A stretch of 64,000 nt of DNA from Microbulbifer hainanensis (GCF_014904735.1 NZ_JACZCR010000024.1:1-64000), one strand, 5' to 3'; shown: positions 51,313 through 61,149, numbered from the stretch's first letter. Made by a program: numbers and translations. Notes: generated by a model from the letters alone, not told the origin.

Positions 51313-51563
51313 TTTTCGAATTCCGGCTCCGCGCTGTTGTCTTCCGGTGCCGTGGCCGCATCTTCACCGGCCGCCTTGCGTTCCGACTCGGACTTCTCTG
51401 TCGCTGTGCTGCCCGCGGCAACGGGTGTAGTGGCGACAGGAGCGGCGGTGACCGGGGATTGCACCGGTGCCGGCGCAGCGGGTTCCTGAGGCAGATAGAG
51501 GGGGCCTTTCTGGCCGCACGCGCTCAGAATTACCGTGAGGGAGAGAAAGAGTTTTTTCGACAT
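51309..51563 (-). CDS. lptM: LptM-like lipoprotein (YifL/LppL family)
   Basis: An 84-residue small lipoprotein. The start MSKKLFLSLTVILSACGQKG has the lipobox LSAC, followed by GQKGPLYLP, the family signature. In E. coli LptM helps mature LptD in the outer membrane. The C-terminal 60 residues are a proline, alanine and acidic tail with no fold. The ATG at 51563 is preferred to 51572 because it gives a proper signal. It is coupled to lysA by a 4-base overlap, the usual order. Confidence 0.85.
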   Translation of the reverse strand: MSKKLFLSLTVILSACGQKGPLYLPQEPAAPAPVQSPVTAAPVATTPVAAGSTATEKSESERKAAGEDAATAPEDNSAEPEFEK

Positions 51564-51666
51564 CGACAGCATCCTGCGGCGTGCGCTTTAAGCATGATTT
51601 CGGAGAAAGCCTGTTAGTATACCGGCCAAGTTTCCATCCAGTACACGGTAACAGAAGTAACAATTT

Positions 51667-52005
51667 ATGAGCCAAGCGGAATTCGAAGCAGCCATCGAAC
51701 GTAGCCTGATCGCGATCGAGGACGCCCTCGACGACTGCGAATGGGATATCGATTACGAGCGCGCGGATGCGGTGCTCACGCTGACGCTGGAAGACAACGG
51801 CAGCCAGGTCATCCTGTCGCGCCAGACCGCCAATCGCGAACTGTGGGTGGCGGCCCGCTCCGGTGGCTATCACCTGGCCTTCGACAACTCCGGTACCAAG
51901 CCAGGTTGGAAATGCACCACCACCGGGGAAGACCTGCCGACCCTGCTCGACCGCGTACTGACCGAACAGCAGGGCGCAGCGGTTGCTCTCGAGCTCGGCC
52001 TCTAA
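51667..52005 (+). CDS. cyaY: Frataxin-like iron-sulfur assembly protein CyaY
   Basis: A 112-residue frataxin homologue. The acidic first helix (EAAIERSLIAIEDALDDCEW, D and E rich) binds iron. The sheet with GSQVILSRQTANRELWVAAR and the SGGYHLAFD block are conserved. It modulates IscS-driven Fe-S cluster assembly. It is divergent from lptM-lysA-dapF, as in Pseudomonas. Confidence 0.93.
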   Translation: MSQAEFEAAIERSLIAIEDALDDCEWDIDYERADAVLTLTLEDNGSQVILSRQTANRELWVAARSGGYHLAFDNSGTKPGWKCTTTGEDLPTLLDRVLTEQQGAAVALELGL

Positions 52006-52022
52006 CCCGCAATCTAATCCCC

Positions 52023-52056
52023 TAACGCGAGTAGCCGCCGGCCACTCGCGCGTTAC
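52023..52056. other. Hairpin between the convergent cyaY and argH genes
   Basis: TAACGCGAGT pairs with ACTCGCGCGTTA, with a two-base bulge and a GC-rich loop. It lies in the 67-base convergent gap; no T-run follows. Confidence 0.5.
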
Positions 52057-52072
52057 GCGTTAAGGGTTGCGC

Positions 52073-53488
52073 TCAGCGCGCGGCGATCAGTTTCCTCGCC
52101 CGCCCGCAGGCCGCGCGAACCTGATCCGGTGCGGTCCCACCGATATGGTTGCGCGCCGCGACCGATCCCTCCAGCGTCAGCACATCGAACACGTCCTCAC
52201 CAATCTGGCCGGAGAACTGCTGCAGCTGTGCCAGGCTGAGTTCCGCCAGATCCTTCTGCTGCTCGATAGCGAAAGAAACCGACTGGCCGACGATCTCGTG
52301 GGCGTCGCGGAAAGCCACGCCCTTGCGCACCAGGTAATCCGCCAGATCGGTGGCGGTGGAGAAGCCCTTGCCCGCCGCCGCCAGCATATTTTCCTTCTTC
52401 GGTTTCAGCGCCGGTACCATGTCGGCGAAGGCGCGCAGGCAGTCGAGCGCGGTGTCGGCGGCGTCGTACAGCGGCTCTTTGTCTTCCTGGTTGTCCTTGT
52501 TGTAGGCCAGCGGCTGGCTCTTCATCAGGGTCAGCAGCGCGACCAGGTGGCCGTTGACGCGACCGGTTTTGCCGCGTACCAGCTCGGGTACGTCGGGGTT
52601 TTTCTTCTGCGGCATGATCGAGGAGCCGGTGCAGAAGCGGTCCGGCAGATCGATAAAGTCGAACTGACTCGAGGTCCAAAGCACCAGTTCTTCGCTTGCA
52701 CGCGAAAGGTGGGTCAGTAAAAGAGCAGCGAAGGCGCAGAATTCGATGGCGAAGTCCCGGTCGCTGACAGAGTCCAGCGAGTTCTCGGTGGGCGCGTCGA
52801 AGCCAAGCAGCTCGGCAGTGCGCGCGCGGTCGATCGGGTAACTGGTGCCGGCCAGCGCGGCGGCGCCCAGCGGTGAGCGATTGACGCGCTTGCGGCAGTC
52901 CATCAGGCGCTCGTAGTCGCGGGTCAGCATCTCGTTCCAGGCCAGCAGGTGGTGGCCGAAAGTCACCGGCTGCGCACTCTGCAGGTGGGTGAACCCGGGC
53001 ATGATGGTGTCGGCCTCGCGCTCGGCCAGGTCCACCAGGCCGGTCTGCAGGCGGGTCAGTTCCGCGCCGATCAGGTCGATGCGGTTGCGCAGCCACAGGC
53101 GGATGTCGGTGGCCACCTGGTCGTTGCGCGAGCGGCCGGTGTGCAGCTTCTTGCCGGTGGCGCCGATGCGGTCGGTCAGGCGCGCCTCGATGTTCATGTG
53201 CACGTCTTCGAGCGCCACTTCCCAGGGGAATTTGCCCGCCTGGATCTCCTCGCCGATCTCGCGCAGGCCGCCGGCGATCTGCACGAACTCGTCCTTGGTC
53301 AGTACGCCTACCTCCGACAGCATCTGCGCGTGGGCCAGGGAGCCCTGGATGTCCTCCAGCGCCATACGCTGGTCAAAGGTCACGGATGCGGTAAAGCGCT
53401 CGACAAAGGCGTCGGTGGCTTCGGAAAAGCGGCCGCCCCAGAGTTTTGCGGCGGGATTGGCTTGGGAGGAGGGGGTATCGTTGCTCAT
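52073..53488 (-). CDS. argH: Argininosuccinate lyase
   Basis: A 471-residue enzyme of the fumarase/aspartase superfamily that splits argininosuccinate into arginine and fumarate. The signature [16 protein letters not shown] is intact and holds the catalytic serine. [14 protein letters not shown] and the histidine block [20 protein letters not shown] are also present. The ATG at 53488 has AGGGA 5 bases upstream; an extension to 53551 is not family-like. It is divergent from algZ across 93 bases. Confidence 0.96.
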   Translation of the reverse strand: MSNDTPSSQANPAAKLWGGRFSEATDAFVERFTASVTFDQRMALEDIQGSLAHAQMLSEVGVLTKDEFVQIAGGLREIGEEIQAGKFPWEVALEDVHMNIEARLTDRIGATGKKLHTGRSRNDQVATDIRLWLRNRIDLIGAELTRLQTGLVDLAEREADTIMPGFTHLQSAQPVTFGHHLLAWNEMLTRDYERLMDCRKRVNRSPLGAAALAGTSYPIDRARTAELLGFDAPTENSLDSVSDRDFAIEFCAFAALLLTHLSRASEELVLWTSSQFDFIDLPDRFCTGSSIMPQKKNPDVPELVRGKTGRVNGHLVALLTLMKSQPLAYNKDNQEDKEPLYDAADTALDCLRAFADMVPALKPKKENMLAAAGKGFSTATDLADYLVRKGVAFRDAHEIVGQSVSFAIEQQKDLAELSLAQLQQFSGQIGEDVFDVLTLEGSVAARNHIGGTAPDQVRAACGRARKLIAAR

Positions 53489-53581
53489 GTGGTCCCTAGA
53501 CGGCTGAATGGGTGAAAGGCCGAGGCAGTTGATGGTATCTTCCCGGTTCAACTTTCGGGAAAATCAAGAATAACAAGTGGT

Positions 53582-54754
53582 ATGACTTCCCCACAGTCCG
53601 CGCGGCCGGCGGGCATTATAGCGCAGCAAATTCGCGAAACTGCCCCTGATGGCAAAGATTCTGCGTGCGCGACCGATAATTCCGAATTGCGCGCGCCCTT
53701 CCTGCCCGATCTGTGCGGCGTCTCCGCACTGGCGGCGCTGATCCTGATGGGGGAATTGCTGGCCCTGGTGCTGGTCCTGGCCGTAGACGGCCTGCGCGAA
53801 TTCAACTGGCAGCGCCTGGGGCTGGTATCGATGACGGTACAGTGGGTGATACTGCCGTCGGCGGCGCTGCTGTGCCGCCTGCGCTGGCGCCTGACGCGGC
53901 TGTCGCACCGCCTCGCCGGCGCCATCAGCTTTATCGTCGTCATGGCGGTCCTGCTGGTGGTGCTCGTCGCCCTCGAGTGGTGGCGCGCGCGCATCACCGG
54001 CGCGCCTTTCGCGCACTGGACACTGCTCGGCAACGGCCTGCTCGGCGCTATTTGCGCGGGGGTGGTGCTGCGCTACGCCTATGTGCAGCAGCAATTGCAC
54101 AATCAACAGCAGGCGGAGCTGGGCGCGCGTATCGAGGCGCTGCAATCCCGTATCCGCCCGCACTTCCTGTTCAACAGCATGAATAGTCTGGCCAGCCTCA
54201 TTGCCATCGATCCGGAGCGGGCGGAGCGGCTGGTGGAGGACCTGTCGTCGCTGTTCCGCGCCAGCCTTGCCGAACCCAAGCTGGCGCCGCTGGAGCAGGA
54301 GGTCGCGCTCGCCCGCCGCTACCTGCAAATCGAGAGCCTGCGCCTCGGTGAGCGTTTGCGTCAGCGCTGGGACATTGCCGAGGGCCTGCAGCAGGTGGCG
54401 ATACCCACCATGCTGCTGCAGCCACTGCTGGAAAATGCGGTGCTGCACGGTGTGGCGCGGCTGCGCGAAGGGGGCGAGATTCATGTGCGCATCGACGCGG
54501 ACGACGACACCCTGCAATTGACCATCGACAATCCGCTGCCGGAGGAACCGAATCCGGCGACCGGCGGCCACAACGGGATCGCAATCGACAATATCCGCCA
54601 GCGCCTGGCCGCCCATTACGGCCCGCGCCACCATTTTGTCGTCGGCCGCGAGGGGAATCACTTCCGCGTGCAGCTGGGCCTGCCGCTGGTGCCGATGTCC
54701 GCGCCCGCCGCCAGTGGCAAATCGACAGAAACAGAGGGAGAACCGGCACTGTGA
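53582..54754 (+). CDS. algZ: LytS/AlgZ-type sensor histidine kinase
   Basis: A 390-residue membrane kinase. About four hydrophobic segments lie between residues 45 and 165. The His_kinase box follows: SRIRPHFLFNSMNSLASLIA, with H194 as the phospho-acceptor. The HATPase region has LLQPLLENAVLHGV and GIAIDNIRQRLAAHYG. It is the partner of the LytTR regulator next to it; in Pseudomonas the pair (FimS/AlgZ with AlgR) controls alginate and twitching motility. Position opposite argH is conserved. The stop codon overlaps the algR start. Confidence 0.9.
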   Translation: MTSPQSARPAGIIAQQIRETAPDGKDSACATDNSELRAPFLPDLCGVSALAALILMGELLALVLVLAVDGLREFNWQRLGLVSMTVQWVILPSAALLCRLRWRLTRLSHRLAGAISFIVVMAVLLVVLVALEWWRARITGAPFAHWTLLGNGLLGAICAGVVLRYAYVQQQLHNQQQAELGARIEALQSRIRPHFLFNSMNSLASLIAIDPERAERLVEDLSSLFRASLAEPKLAPLEQEVALARRYLQIESLRLGERLRQRWDIAEGLQQVAIPTMLLQPLLENAVLHGVARLREGGEIHVRIDADDDTLQLTIDNPLPEEPNPATGGHNGIAIDNIRQRLAAHYGPRHHFVVGREGNHFRVQLGLPLVPMSAPAASGKSTETEGEPAL

Positions 54755-55494
54755 GCACGCTTTCCGTCCTGATCGTCGACGATGAACCGCTGGCCCGCGC
54801 GCGCCTGACGCGACAGCTGCAGGCGCTGGGTGACTGCGAATTGCTGGGGGAGGCCGGCGATGCCGAGGCGGCACTGGCGCAGGTGGACGAGCTGGACCCG
54901 GACCTGGTCCTACTGGACATCGAAATGCCCGGCCGCAGCGGCCTGGAACTGGCGCGGGAGCTGTCCGCGCGACCGAACCCGCCGGCACTGATCTTCTGCA
55001 CTGCCCACGATGAGTTCGCCCTGCCGGCGTTTGCCACCTCCGCTGTCGGTTACCTGCTCAAGCCGGTCAGCGCGGCACAGCTGGGCGAGGCCATCGCCCG
55101 CGCCCGCAACCTGAGCAAGCCGCAGCTGAAGGCCGTGGCCGGCGGGCAGGAAAAACCGGCCGGGCGCAGCCAGATCAAGGCGGTGAGCCGCCGCGGTGTG
55201 CAGCTGATCCCGGTGAGCGCTGTGCGCTGTTTTGTCGCCGACAGCAAGTACGTGGTTGCCCACCACGACGGCGGCGAAACCATCCTGGACGAGTCGCTGA
55301 AAGAGCTGGAAAGTGAATTCGGCGAGCGCTTTGTGCGGGTGCACCGCAACGCCCTGGTCGCAGTGCAGCATATCGCCGGACTGCAGAAGCAGGGGAGCAA
55401 CTACTGCGTACTGCTCGACGGCGTGGCGGAAAGACCCCAGGTTAGTCGGCGGCTACTGGCCGGAATCAAGTCGCTGATCGAAGAGATGGCCTGA
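54751..55494 (+). CDS. algR: LytTR response regulator AlgR
   Basis: A 247-residue regulator. The receiver has D10-D11 and phospho-acceptor D56 in LVLLDIEMPG. The C-terminal LytTR DNA-binding domain covers about 145-245 (VSRRGVQLIPVSAVRCFVAD, then FVRVHRNALVAVQHIAGLQK). It begins at a GTG that overlaps the algZ stop. In Pseudomonas hemC and hemD follow; here an unrelated convergent amidohydrolase gene follows instead. Type IV pilus motors pilT and pilU lie within 5 kb, a possible but unproved target. Confidence 0.9.
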   Translation: MSTLSVLIVDDEPLARARLTRQLQALGDCELLGEAGDAEAALAQVDELDPDLVLLDIEMPGRSGLELARELSARPNPPALIFCTAHDEFALPAFATSAVGYLLKPVSAAQLGEAIARARNLSKPQLKAVAGGQEKPAGRSQIKAVSRRGVQLIPVSAVRCFVADSKYVVAHHDGGETILDESLKELESEFGERFVRVHRNALVAVQHIAGLQKQGSNYCVLLDGVAERPQVSRRLLAGIKSLIEEMA

Positions 55495-55541
55495 ACCCGA
55501 CGCGCTAATCACTCCCGCCACAATTCCCACCACAATTCCCA

Positions 55542-57248
55542 CTAATTCGGCTGGCCAGCGAGAATGCTGCGCTCCACTTTGATTTCGCGCCACTGGTCGG
55601 CGGGCACGTCCAGCGGGTTCCGATCCACGATCACCAGATCGGCCAGCTTCCCCGGCGCCAGACTGCCGATGCGATCTTCCATACCCAGTTGCCAGGCGCC
55701 GTTGATGGTCATTGCGCGCAGCGCCTGCTCGCGGGTAATGGCCTCGTCGGCGCCGATGACACTGCCGCCGCGGGTGCGGCGGGTGATCGCCGTCTGCATC
55801 AGGCTGAAAGGGGCGGCCGGAAACATCGGGCTGTCGGCGTGCAAGGTGGGGTGCATATGCAGGGCAAACGCATTGCGCACCGGCAGAATCCGCTCGGTGC
55901 GCGCGGGGCCGAGCAGCTGGCCGTGCAGGGCCTCGCCGTAGTAATAGAGGTGGTTGATATGGAAGCTGGGGGTGACGCCGAGTTCGGCCAGTGCCGGCAG
56001 CAGCTCCCGGTCCAGCAGCAGGCCGTGTTCCAGCCGGTGGCGCCGCGCGGCAAAGGCTTGCTGCTCCGCCGCCGGCAGGGCATCGCGCACTTCGCGCATG
56101 GCGGCGATGTAGGCGCGCGCCGCGCGATCCCCCTGTACGTGAGTGGCCGTCTGCCAGCCGCGTTGTTGCAGGCCGCTTATCTCTTCCACCAGTTCTTTTT
56201 GTGTCACCACCGGCTCTCCGTGGCTGCCGTGGGCGATACCCAGCTGTCGCGCCAGCTCGCTGTCGAGATAGGGTTGTTCGATCACCATGCTGCCGCTGTA
56301 GGGCGAGCCGTCGTACCAGAATTTGCCGCCCTGTACGCGGAAAAAGTCGCTGCCGGTCTCGGGGCTACCGTCGAGTTTGCGCAAATTTTCACCGCGGTAG
56401 TAGAAGAACTGGCGGATGCGCGGCTCCAGGTCCTGCAGCGAGGCCCAGCGCGCCGCCAGCGCGGGCATATTGAAACCGAGGGAGGCCACGCTGGTGTAGC
56501 CGGCGCGGCGCAGGTCCGACAGCACCGCGCTGTAGGCCGGAATGACATGCAGCGGGTTCTTGTGGGTTTCCAGGAAGGGTTCCAGCGCCGGCTTCTCGAC
56601 CAGCGCGCCGTTCAGGCGTCCATCGGCGTCGCGGCCGTAGTAAGAGCCCTCGCCCGGATCCGGCGACTGCTCGTCGATACCCATTGCAGCGAGCGCAGAG
56701 GAATTGACCCAGGCGTTGTGCAGGCTCTGGGAAATAATGAAGACGGGGTTGTCCGGTGCCAGGCGGTCGAGCTGGGCGCGCGTCGGCGGCTGCAGCCCCG
56801 GCAGCAACACCGGGTCCAGGCCCATGGCGTACACCCAGTCGCCGGCCGGCGCAGAATCGACGGCCTTTCGCAAGGCCCCCCAGGCACTCTCCGCGCTGTC
56901 GTGACTGAAGCCGCTCATATCGACAAAGTTGTAAAACACCGCGCTGATCGCCGGGTGTTCGTGGGCGGCGACAAAGCCGGGCAGCAGTGCTTTGCCCTGC
57001 AGATCCACGGTCTCGGTTTCCGCCCCCGCCAGTGCCGCGATTTCCGCGCGACTACCTACGGCGACGATTTTTTCGCCCTTGACGGCCAGGGCTTCGGCCG
57101 TCGGGTTGCGCTTATCCATCGTGAGGATATCGCCGTTGAGGTAGATCCGGTCGGCGGCGGATTGGTCGCCGCAGCCCGCGAGCCCGAAAACGGCACACAG
57201 GACTGCGAGCAAGGCCGGGCTGATTTTTGTTGTTATTGTCTTTTTCAT
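55542..57248 (-). CDS. Amidohydrolase-3 family lipoprotein (YtcJ-like)
   Basis: A 568-residue metal-dependent hydrolase anchored as a lipoprotein. The start MKKTITTKISPALLAVLCAV leads to the lipobox LAGC. The YtcJ-type metal ligands are visible: HEH in LLPGFVAAHEHPA, a carboxylated-lysine-region glutamate in GALVEKPALEPF, HVQGDRAARAY, RHRLEHGLLL and a C-terminal aspartate region VIGADEAITREQA. Family members hydrolyse amides or imides; the natural substrate is unknown. The ATG at 57248 gives a better signal than 57266. It is followed, in reverse order, by an SDR gene 37 bases upstream, which may form an operon with it. Confidence 0.85.
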   Translation of the reverse strand: MKKTITTKISPALLAVLCAVFGLAGCGDQSAADRIYLNGDILTMDKRNPTAEALAVKGEKIVAVGSRAEIAALAGAETETVDLQGKALLPGFVAAHEHPAISAVFYNFVDMSGFSHDSAESAWGALRKAVDSAPAGDWVYAMGLDPVLLPGLQPPTRAQLDRLAPDNPVFIISQSLHNAWVNSSALAAMGIDEQSPDPGEGSYYGRDADGRLNGALVEKPALEPFLETHKNPLHVIPAYSAVLSDLRRAGYTSVASLGFNMPALAARWASLQDLEPRIRQFFYYRGENLRKLDGSPETGSDFFRVQGGKFWYDGSPYSGSMVIEQPYLDSELARQLGIAHGSHGEPVVTQKELVEEISGLQQRGWQTATHVQGDRAARAYIAAMREVRDALPAAEQQAFAARRHRLEHGLLLDRELLPALAELGVTPSFHINHLYYYGEALHGQLLGPARTERILPVRNAFALHMHPTLHADSPMFPAAPFSLMQTAITRRTRGGSVIGADEAITREQALRAMTINGAWQLGMEDRIGSLAPGKLADLVIVDRNPLDVPADQWREIKVERSILAGQPN

Positions 57249-57285
57249 CGAAAAAATCTGCAGCAATGAAAATATTTACGGCGAT

Positions 57286-58032
57286 TCAACTGCCGCCGGT
57301 GACATCAATAATTGCCCCTGTGGAGAAAGATGCCTCATTGCTCAGCAGCCAGGCGATGGCCGCGGCGACCTCTTCCGGCTGGCCGCCGCGCCCGAGCGGA
57401 ATACGGGCTTTGACGCGCTCGATCCGGTCCGGCTCGCCGCCATCGGCGTGCATGTCGGTATGGATGGGGCCGGGGCGCACGCCGTTTACGCGGATGCCTT
57501 CCCCCGCAAGCTCTCTGGCGAGGCCGACCGTCATGGTATCCACCGCGCCCTTGCTGGCGGCGTAATCGATGTACTCGTTGGGCGAGCCAGTGCGCGCCGC
57601 GCCCGACGACACGTTGACGATCGCACCGCCGTTACCACCGTGGGCGGTGGACAGGCGTTTGATCGCTTCACGGCAGCAGAGCAGGGTGCCGGTGACATTG
57701 GTCTGGAGTATTGCGTTGATACGCGCCGCGCTCATCTGTTCCGCCCGCGTCTGTGCCAGCAGCATACCGGCATTGTTCACCAGGGCATCAAGCCGTCCGA
57801 ATTGCCGGTCCGCGGCGGCAAACAGGGCTTCCACGTTGGCCTCGACTGAAATGTCCGCGCGCACCGCAATCGCCTCGGCTCCGCTGTCGCGCAACTCAGC
57901 CAGCAGCGCCCGCGCGGTGTCTTCCCGTTCGCGATAACTGATGCAGAGGTCGTAGCCGCGCGCGGCCAGCAGTCGCGCGGTGGCGGCGCCAATGCCGCGG
58001 CTGCCACCGGTGATCAGGGCAATTTTTCGCAT
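57286..58032 (-). CDS. SDR family oxidoreductase (glucose-1-dehydrogenase / YgfF-like)
   Basis: A 248-residue classical short-chain dehydrogenase. The cofactor motif TGGSRGIG lies at residues 8-15, NNAG at about 87-90, the catalytic serine in NVSSGAART and YAASK at about 157-161. The C-terminal PGPIHTDMHADGGEPDRIER is typical of the YgfF-like group. An arginine after the second strand (SYRERED) suggests NADPH. The substrate is unknown. The ATG at 58032 is used; 58056 is an alternative. Confidence 0.88.
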   Translation of the reverse strand: MRKIALITGGSRGIGAATARLLAARGYDLCISYREREDTARALLAELRDSGAEAIAVRADISVEANVEALFAAADRQFGRLDALVNNAGMLLAQTRAEQMSAARINAILQTNVTGTLLCCREAIKRLSTAHGGNGGAIVNVSSGAARTGSPNEYIDYAASKGAVDTMTVGLARELAGEGIRVNGVRPGPIHTDMHADGGEPDRIERVKARIPLGRGGQPEEVAAAIAWLLSNEASFSTGAIIDVTGGS

Positions 58033-58092
58033 GAGAGAAATTCGCAGAATCGGCATTGCCCCTCCGGGGTGCGGCAAGCCGTCGGGGATGGA

Positions 58093-59244
58093 TCAGTACA
58101 GCTCGGGCCCGCCGTCGCCGTATTCGGAATCGTTCTGCAGGCTCAGTTCGCCGGCGGCGTTGTTCAGGTACTCGGCGTCAGACTCGGACTTGAGCTTGAT
58201 CATCAGGCGCAGGTCGTTGGCGGAGTCGGCGTGGGCGAGGGCGTCCTCGTAGGTGATCTCGCCGCGGTCGTACAGCTCGTACAGGGCCTGGTCGAAGGTC
58301 TGCATGCCCTGCTCGTTGGAGCGTTTCATCAGCTCCTTGAGTTTGTGCACTTCACCCTTGCGGATCAGGTCGGACGCCAGCGGGGTGTTGATCATGATTT
58401 CCAGACAGGCGCGGCGGCCGTCGCCATCCGGCGTCGGCACCAGCTGCTGGGCGACCATCGCTTTCAGGTTCAGGGACAGGTCCATCCACAGCTGTTCGTG
58501 ACGGTCTGCCGGGAAGAAGTGAATGATACGGTCCAGCGCCTGGTTGGCGTTGTTGGCGTGCAGGGTGCACAGGCACAGGTGGCCGGTTTCGGCGAAGGCG
58601 ATGGCGTGATCCATCGTCTCGCGGGAACGCACCTCACCGATCAGGATGACGTCGGGAGCCTGACGCAGGGTGTTCTTCAGGGCTATCTCGAAAGACTCGG
58701 TATCCAGGCCTACCTCGCGCTGGGTGACGATACAGCCGCGGTGCTGGTGCACGAATTCGATCGGGTCCTCGATGGAGATGATGTGGCCCTTCGAGTTCTC
58801 GTTGCGGTGGCCGATCATCGAGGCCAGCGACGTGGATTTACCGGTACCGGTGGCGCCCACGAAAATGATCAGGCCGCGCTTGGTCATCGCCAGCTCTTTC
58901 AGCTGTTCCGGCAGGCCGAGGCCATCGATGGTCGGAATCTTGGTCTCGATGCGACGCAGCACCATGCCCACCAGGTTGCGCTGGAAAAACGCGGAAACCC
59001 GGAAGCGGCCGACATTGCGCACGGCAATGGCGAAGTTCAGCTCTTTCTTCTCGGCGAATTCGCGCCGCTGCTTTTCGTTCATGATGCCGACGACCATCTC
59101 GCGCGCCTTCTCCGGCGTCAGCGAGCTGCTGCTGACCGGCACAACCTTGCCGTGCAATTTGATCGAGGCAGGCACACCGGCGGTGACGAAGAGGTCGGAT
59201 GCGCCTTTCTCGACGACCAGCTGTAAGAGTCTTTCGATTTCCAT
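58093..59244 (-). CDS. pilU: Type IV pilus retraction ATPase PilU
   Basis: A 383-residue secretion ATPase. Walker A GATGTGKSTS is at 130-139, with an Asp box ISIEDPIEFVHQHRG, and the Walker B region and His box follow (VILIGEVRSRETMDHAIAF). N-terminal residues LQLVVEKGASDLFVTAG match PilU. PilU helps PilT depolymerise pili against load. It lies 74 bases after pilT on the same strand, the usual order. Confidence 0.95.
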   Translation of the reverse strand: MEIERLLQLVVEKGASDLFVTAGVPASIKLHGKVVPVSSSSLTPEKAREMVVGIMNEKQRREFAEKKELNFAIAVRNVGRFRVSAFFQRNLVGMVLRRIETKIPTIDGLGLPEQLKELAMTKRGLIIFVGATGTGKSTSLASMIGHRNENSKGHIISIEDPIEFVHQHRGCIVTQREVGLDTESFEIALKNTLRQAPDVILIGEVRSRETMDHAIAFAETGHLCLCTLHANNANQALDRIIHFFPADRHEQLWMDLSLNLKAMVAQQLVPTPDGDGRRACLEIMINTPLASDLIRKGEVHKLKELMKRSNEQGMQTFDQALYELYDRGEITYEDALAHADSANDLRLMIKLKSESDAEYLNNAAGELSLQNDSEYGDGGPELY

Positions 59245-59318
59245 TGTCTGTTGTACCGCTATTTATTCTCGATGGATGAATGCGCTGGGCCGACCCGCTA
59301 TAGCAGGCGACGTTGCTA

Positions 59319-60353
59319 TTAAAAGTTGTCCGGCATTTTGGCTTTTTCGCGCGCGGTTTCGCGGCTGATGACGCGGCGATCCACCAGTTCCTGCAGGCAC
59401 TGGTCCATTGTCTGCATGCCGACGCTGGCGCCGGTCTGGATGGCGGAGTACATCTGCGCGATCTTGTCCTCGCGGATCAGATTACGGATGGCCGGAGTAC
59501 CGCGCATGATTTCGTGGGCCGCGACCCGGCCGCCGCCATTTTTCTTCAACAGCGTCTGCGAGATCACTGCCTGCAGGGATTCCGACAACATCGAACGCAC
59601 CATGGCCTTTTCCTGCGCCGGGAAAACGTCCACGACCCGGTCGATGGTCTTGGCGGCGGAGGTGGTGTGCAGGGTGCCGAATACCAGGTGGCCGGTTTCC
59701 GCTGCGGTCAGTGCCAGGCGGATGGTCTCCAGGTCCCGCATCTCACCCACGAGGATGATGTCCGGGTCTTCACGCAGGGCGGAGCGCAGGGCTTCCGCGA
59801 AGCCGTGGGTGTCACGGTGCACTTCCCGCTGGTTCACCAGACACTTTTTGGATTCGTGCACGAATTCGATCGGATCCTCGACGGTGAGGATGTGCTCATA
59901 CTTGTTGTCGTTAATGTAGTCGATCATCGCCGCGAGGCTGGTGGACTTACCGGAACCGGTGGGGCCGGTCACCAGCACCAGGCCGCGGGGGGTGTCGGAG
60001 ATCTGTTTGAACACCTGGCCCATGCCCAGGTCTTCCATGGTCAGGACCTTGGAGGGAATGGTCCGGAACACGGCGCCGGCGCCGCGGTTGTGGTTGAACG
60101 CGTTCACTCGGAAGCGCGCCACCCCGGGTACCTCGAAAGAGAAGTCGGTTTCCAGGAACTCTTCGAAATCCTTGCGCTGCTTGTCGTTCATGATCTCGTA
60201 GATCAGCCCGTGTACCTGCTTGTGCTCCATCGGCGGCAGGTTGATGCGGCGCACGTCGCCGTCCACGCGGATCATCGGCGGGAGACCGGCGGACAGGTGC
60301 AAGTCGGATGCGTTCTGTTTGGCGCTGAAGGCGAGGAGTTCTGTGATGTCCAT
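59319..60353 (-). CDS. pilT: Type IV pilus retraction ATPase PilT
   Basis: A 344-residue hexameric ATPase that retracts type IV pili for twitching and DNA uptake. Walker A GPTGSGKSTS is at 130-139, the Asp box TVEDPIEFVHESKK and the Walker B motif ILVGEMRDLETIRLALTAAE follow. The C-terminus has the AIRNLIREDK element typical of PilT. AAGGTAG lies 6 bases before its ATG. It is divergent from yggS, as in Pseudomonas. Confidence 0.97.
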   Translation of the reverse strand: MDITELLAFSAKQNASDLHLSAGLPPMIRVDGDVRRINLPPMEHKQVHGLIYEIMNDKQRKDFEEFLETDFSFEVPGVARFRVNAFNHNRGAGAVFRTIPSKVLTMEDLGMGQVFKQISDTPRGLVLVTGPTGSGKSTSLAAMIDYINDNKYEHILTVEDPIEFVHESKKCLVNQREVHRDTHGFAEALRSALREDPDIILVGEMRDLETIRLALTAAETGHLVFGTLHTTSAAKTIDRVVDVFPAQEKAMVRSMLSESLQAVISQTLLKKNGGGRVAAHEIMRGTPAIRNLIREDKIAQMYSAIQTGASVGMQTMDQCLQELVDRRVISRETAREKAKMPDNF

Positions 60354-60419
60354 ACTGCTACCTTATTGTTTTCGGGGGGATTGCGTAGAATCGGCCCCTC
60401 TCTGGTATCGGGCTAGTAT

Positions 60420-61115
60420 ATGCGCAAAGCGGACATCATCGAAAACCTCAATCGCGTGCGTGAGCGGATTGTCACATGTTGCCGCTCCTGCGGCCGCGCT
60501 CCGGAAGAAGTAACGCTGCTGGCGGTCTCCAAGACCCGCCCGGCCGAAGACCTGCGCGCCGTCTGGGAGGCGGGCCAGCGGGATTTCGGCGAGAACTACT
60601 TGCAGGAGGCGCTCGACAAGCAGGCAGACCTGGCGGACCTGCCGATCCTGTGGCACTTCATCGGCCCGCTGCAGTCGAACAAGACCCGCGCAGTGGCGGA
60701 GCATTTTCACTGGATACACAGTGTTGAGCGGTTAAAAATTGCCCAGCGCCTGTCGGCGCAGCGCCCGGCCGAAATGCCTCCGCTGAATATCTGCCTGCAG
60801 GTCAACGTCGACGGTGAGGAGAGTAAATCCGGCGCGGCGCCCGCTGAGGTGGGCGCGCTGGCCGCGGCGGTGGCGCAATTGCCGAACCTGCGCCTGCGCG
60901 GCCTGATGGCGATTCCCGCCCCGCGCGAGAATGCCGCTGCGCAGCGCGAACCCTTCGCGCAGATGCAGTCTCTTTTGCTGCAGCTGCAGCGGCAGTTGCC
61001 GGACCAGCCCCTCGACACCCTGTCCATGGGTATGTCCGGTGATATGGAGGCCGCGATCGAGTGCGGCGCCACCATGGTGCGTATCGGCACCGATATTTTC
61101 GGGGCGCGGGGCTGA
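60420..61115 (+). CDS. yggS: PLP homeostasis protein YggS (PLPBP)
   Basis: A 231-residue single-domain PLP-binding protein. K38 in LLAVSKTRPAEDL binds PLP. FGENYLQEALDKQ, WHFIGPLQSNKT and LSMGMSGDMEAAIECGATMV, which binds the phosphate, are intact. It buffers pyridoxal phosphate and affects amino-acid pools. It is the first gene of a run with proC and yggT. Confidence 0.95.
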   Translation: MRKADIIENLNRVRERIVTCCRSCGRAPEEVTLLAVSKTRPAEDLRAVWEAGQRDFGENYLQEALDKQADLADLPILWHFIGPLQSNKTRAVAEHFHWIHSVERLKIAQRLSAQRPAEMPPLNICLQVNVDGEESKSGAAPAEVGALAAAVAQLPNLRLRGLMAIPAPRENAAAQREPFAQMQSLLLQLQRQLPDQPLDTLSMGMSGDMEAAIECGATMVRIGTDIFGARG

Positions 61116-61149
61116 CTTCCCGGCGCCGAGTCCAATTACAGGAGTATTT

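Noticed and set aside
55689-57269. 526-codon open frame opposite the amidohydrolase gene
   Set aside because: It is antisense to a gene with all metal ligands in place; the product is an arginine, glutamine and histidine-rich shadow.
58069-60416. Long plus-strand open frames across pilU and pilT
   Set aside because: pilT and pilU are unambiguous on the minus strand. The opposite frames encode no motif.
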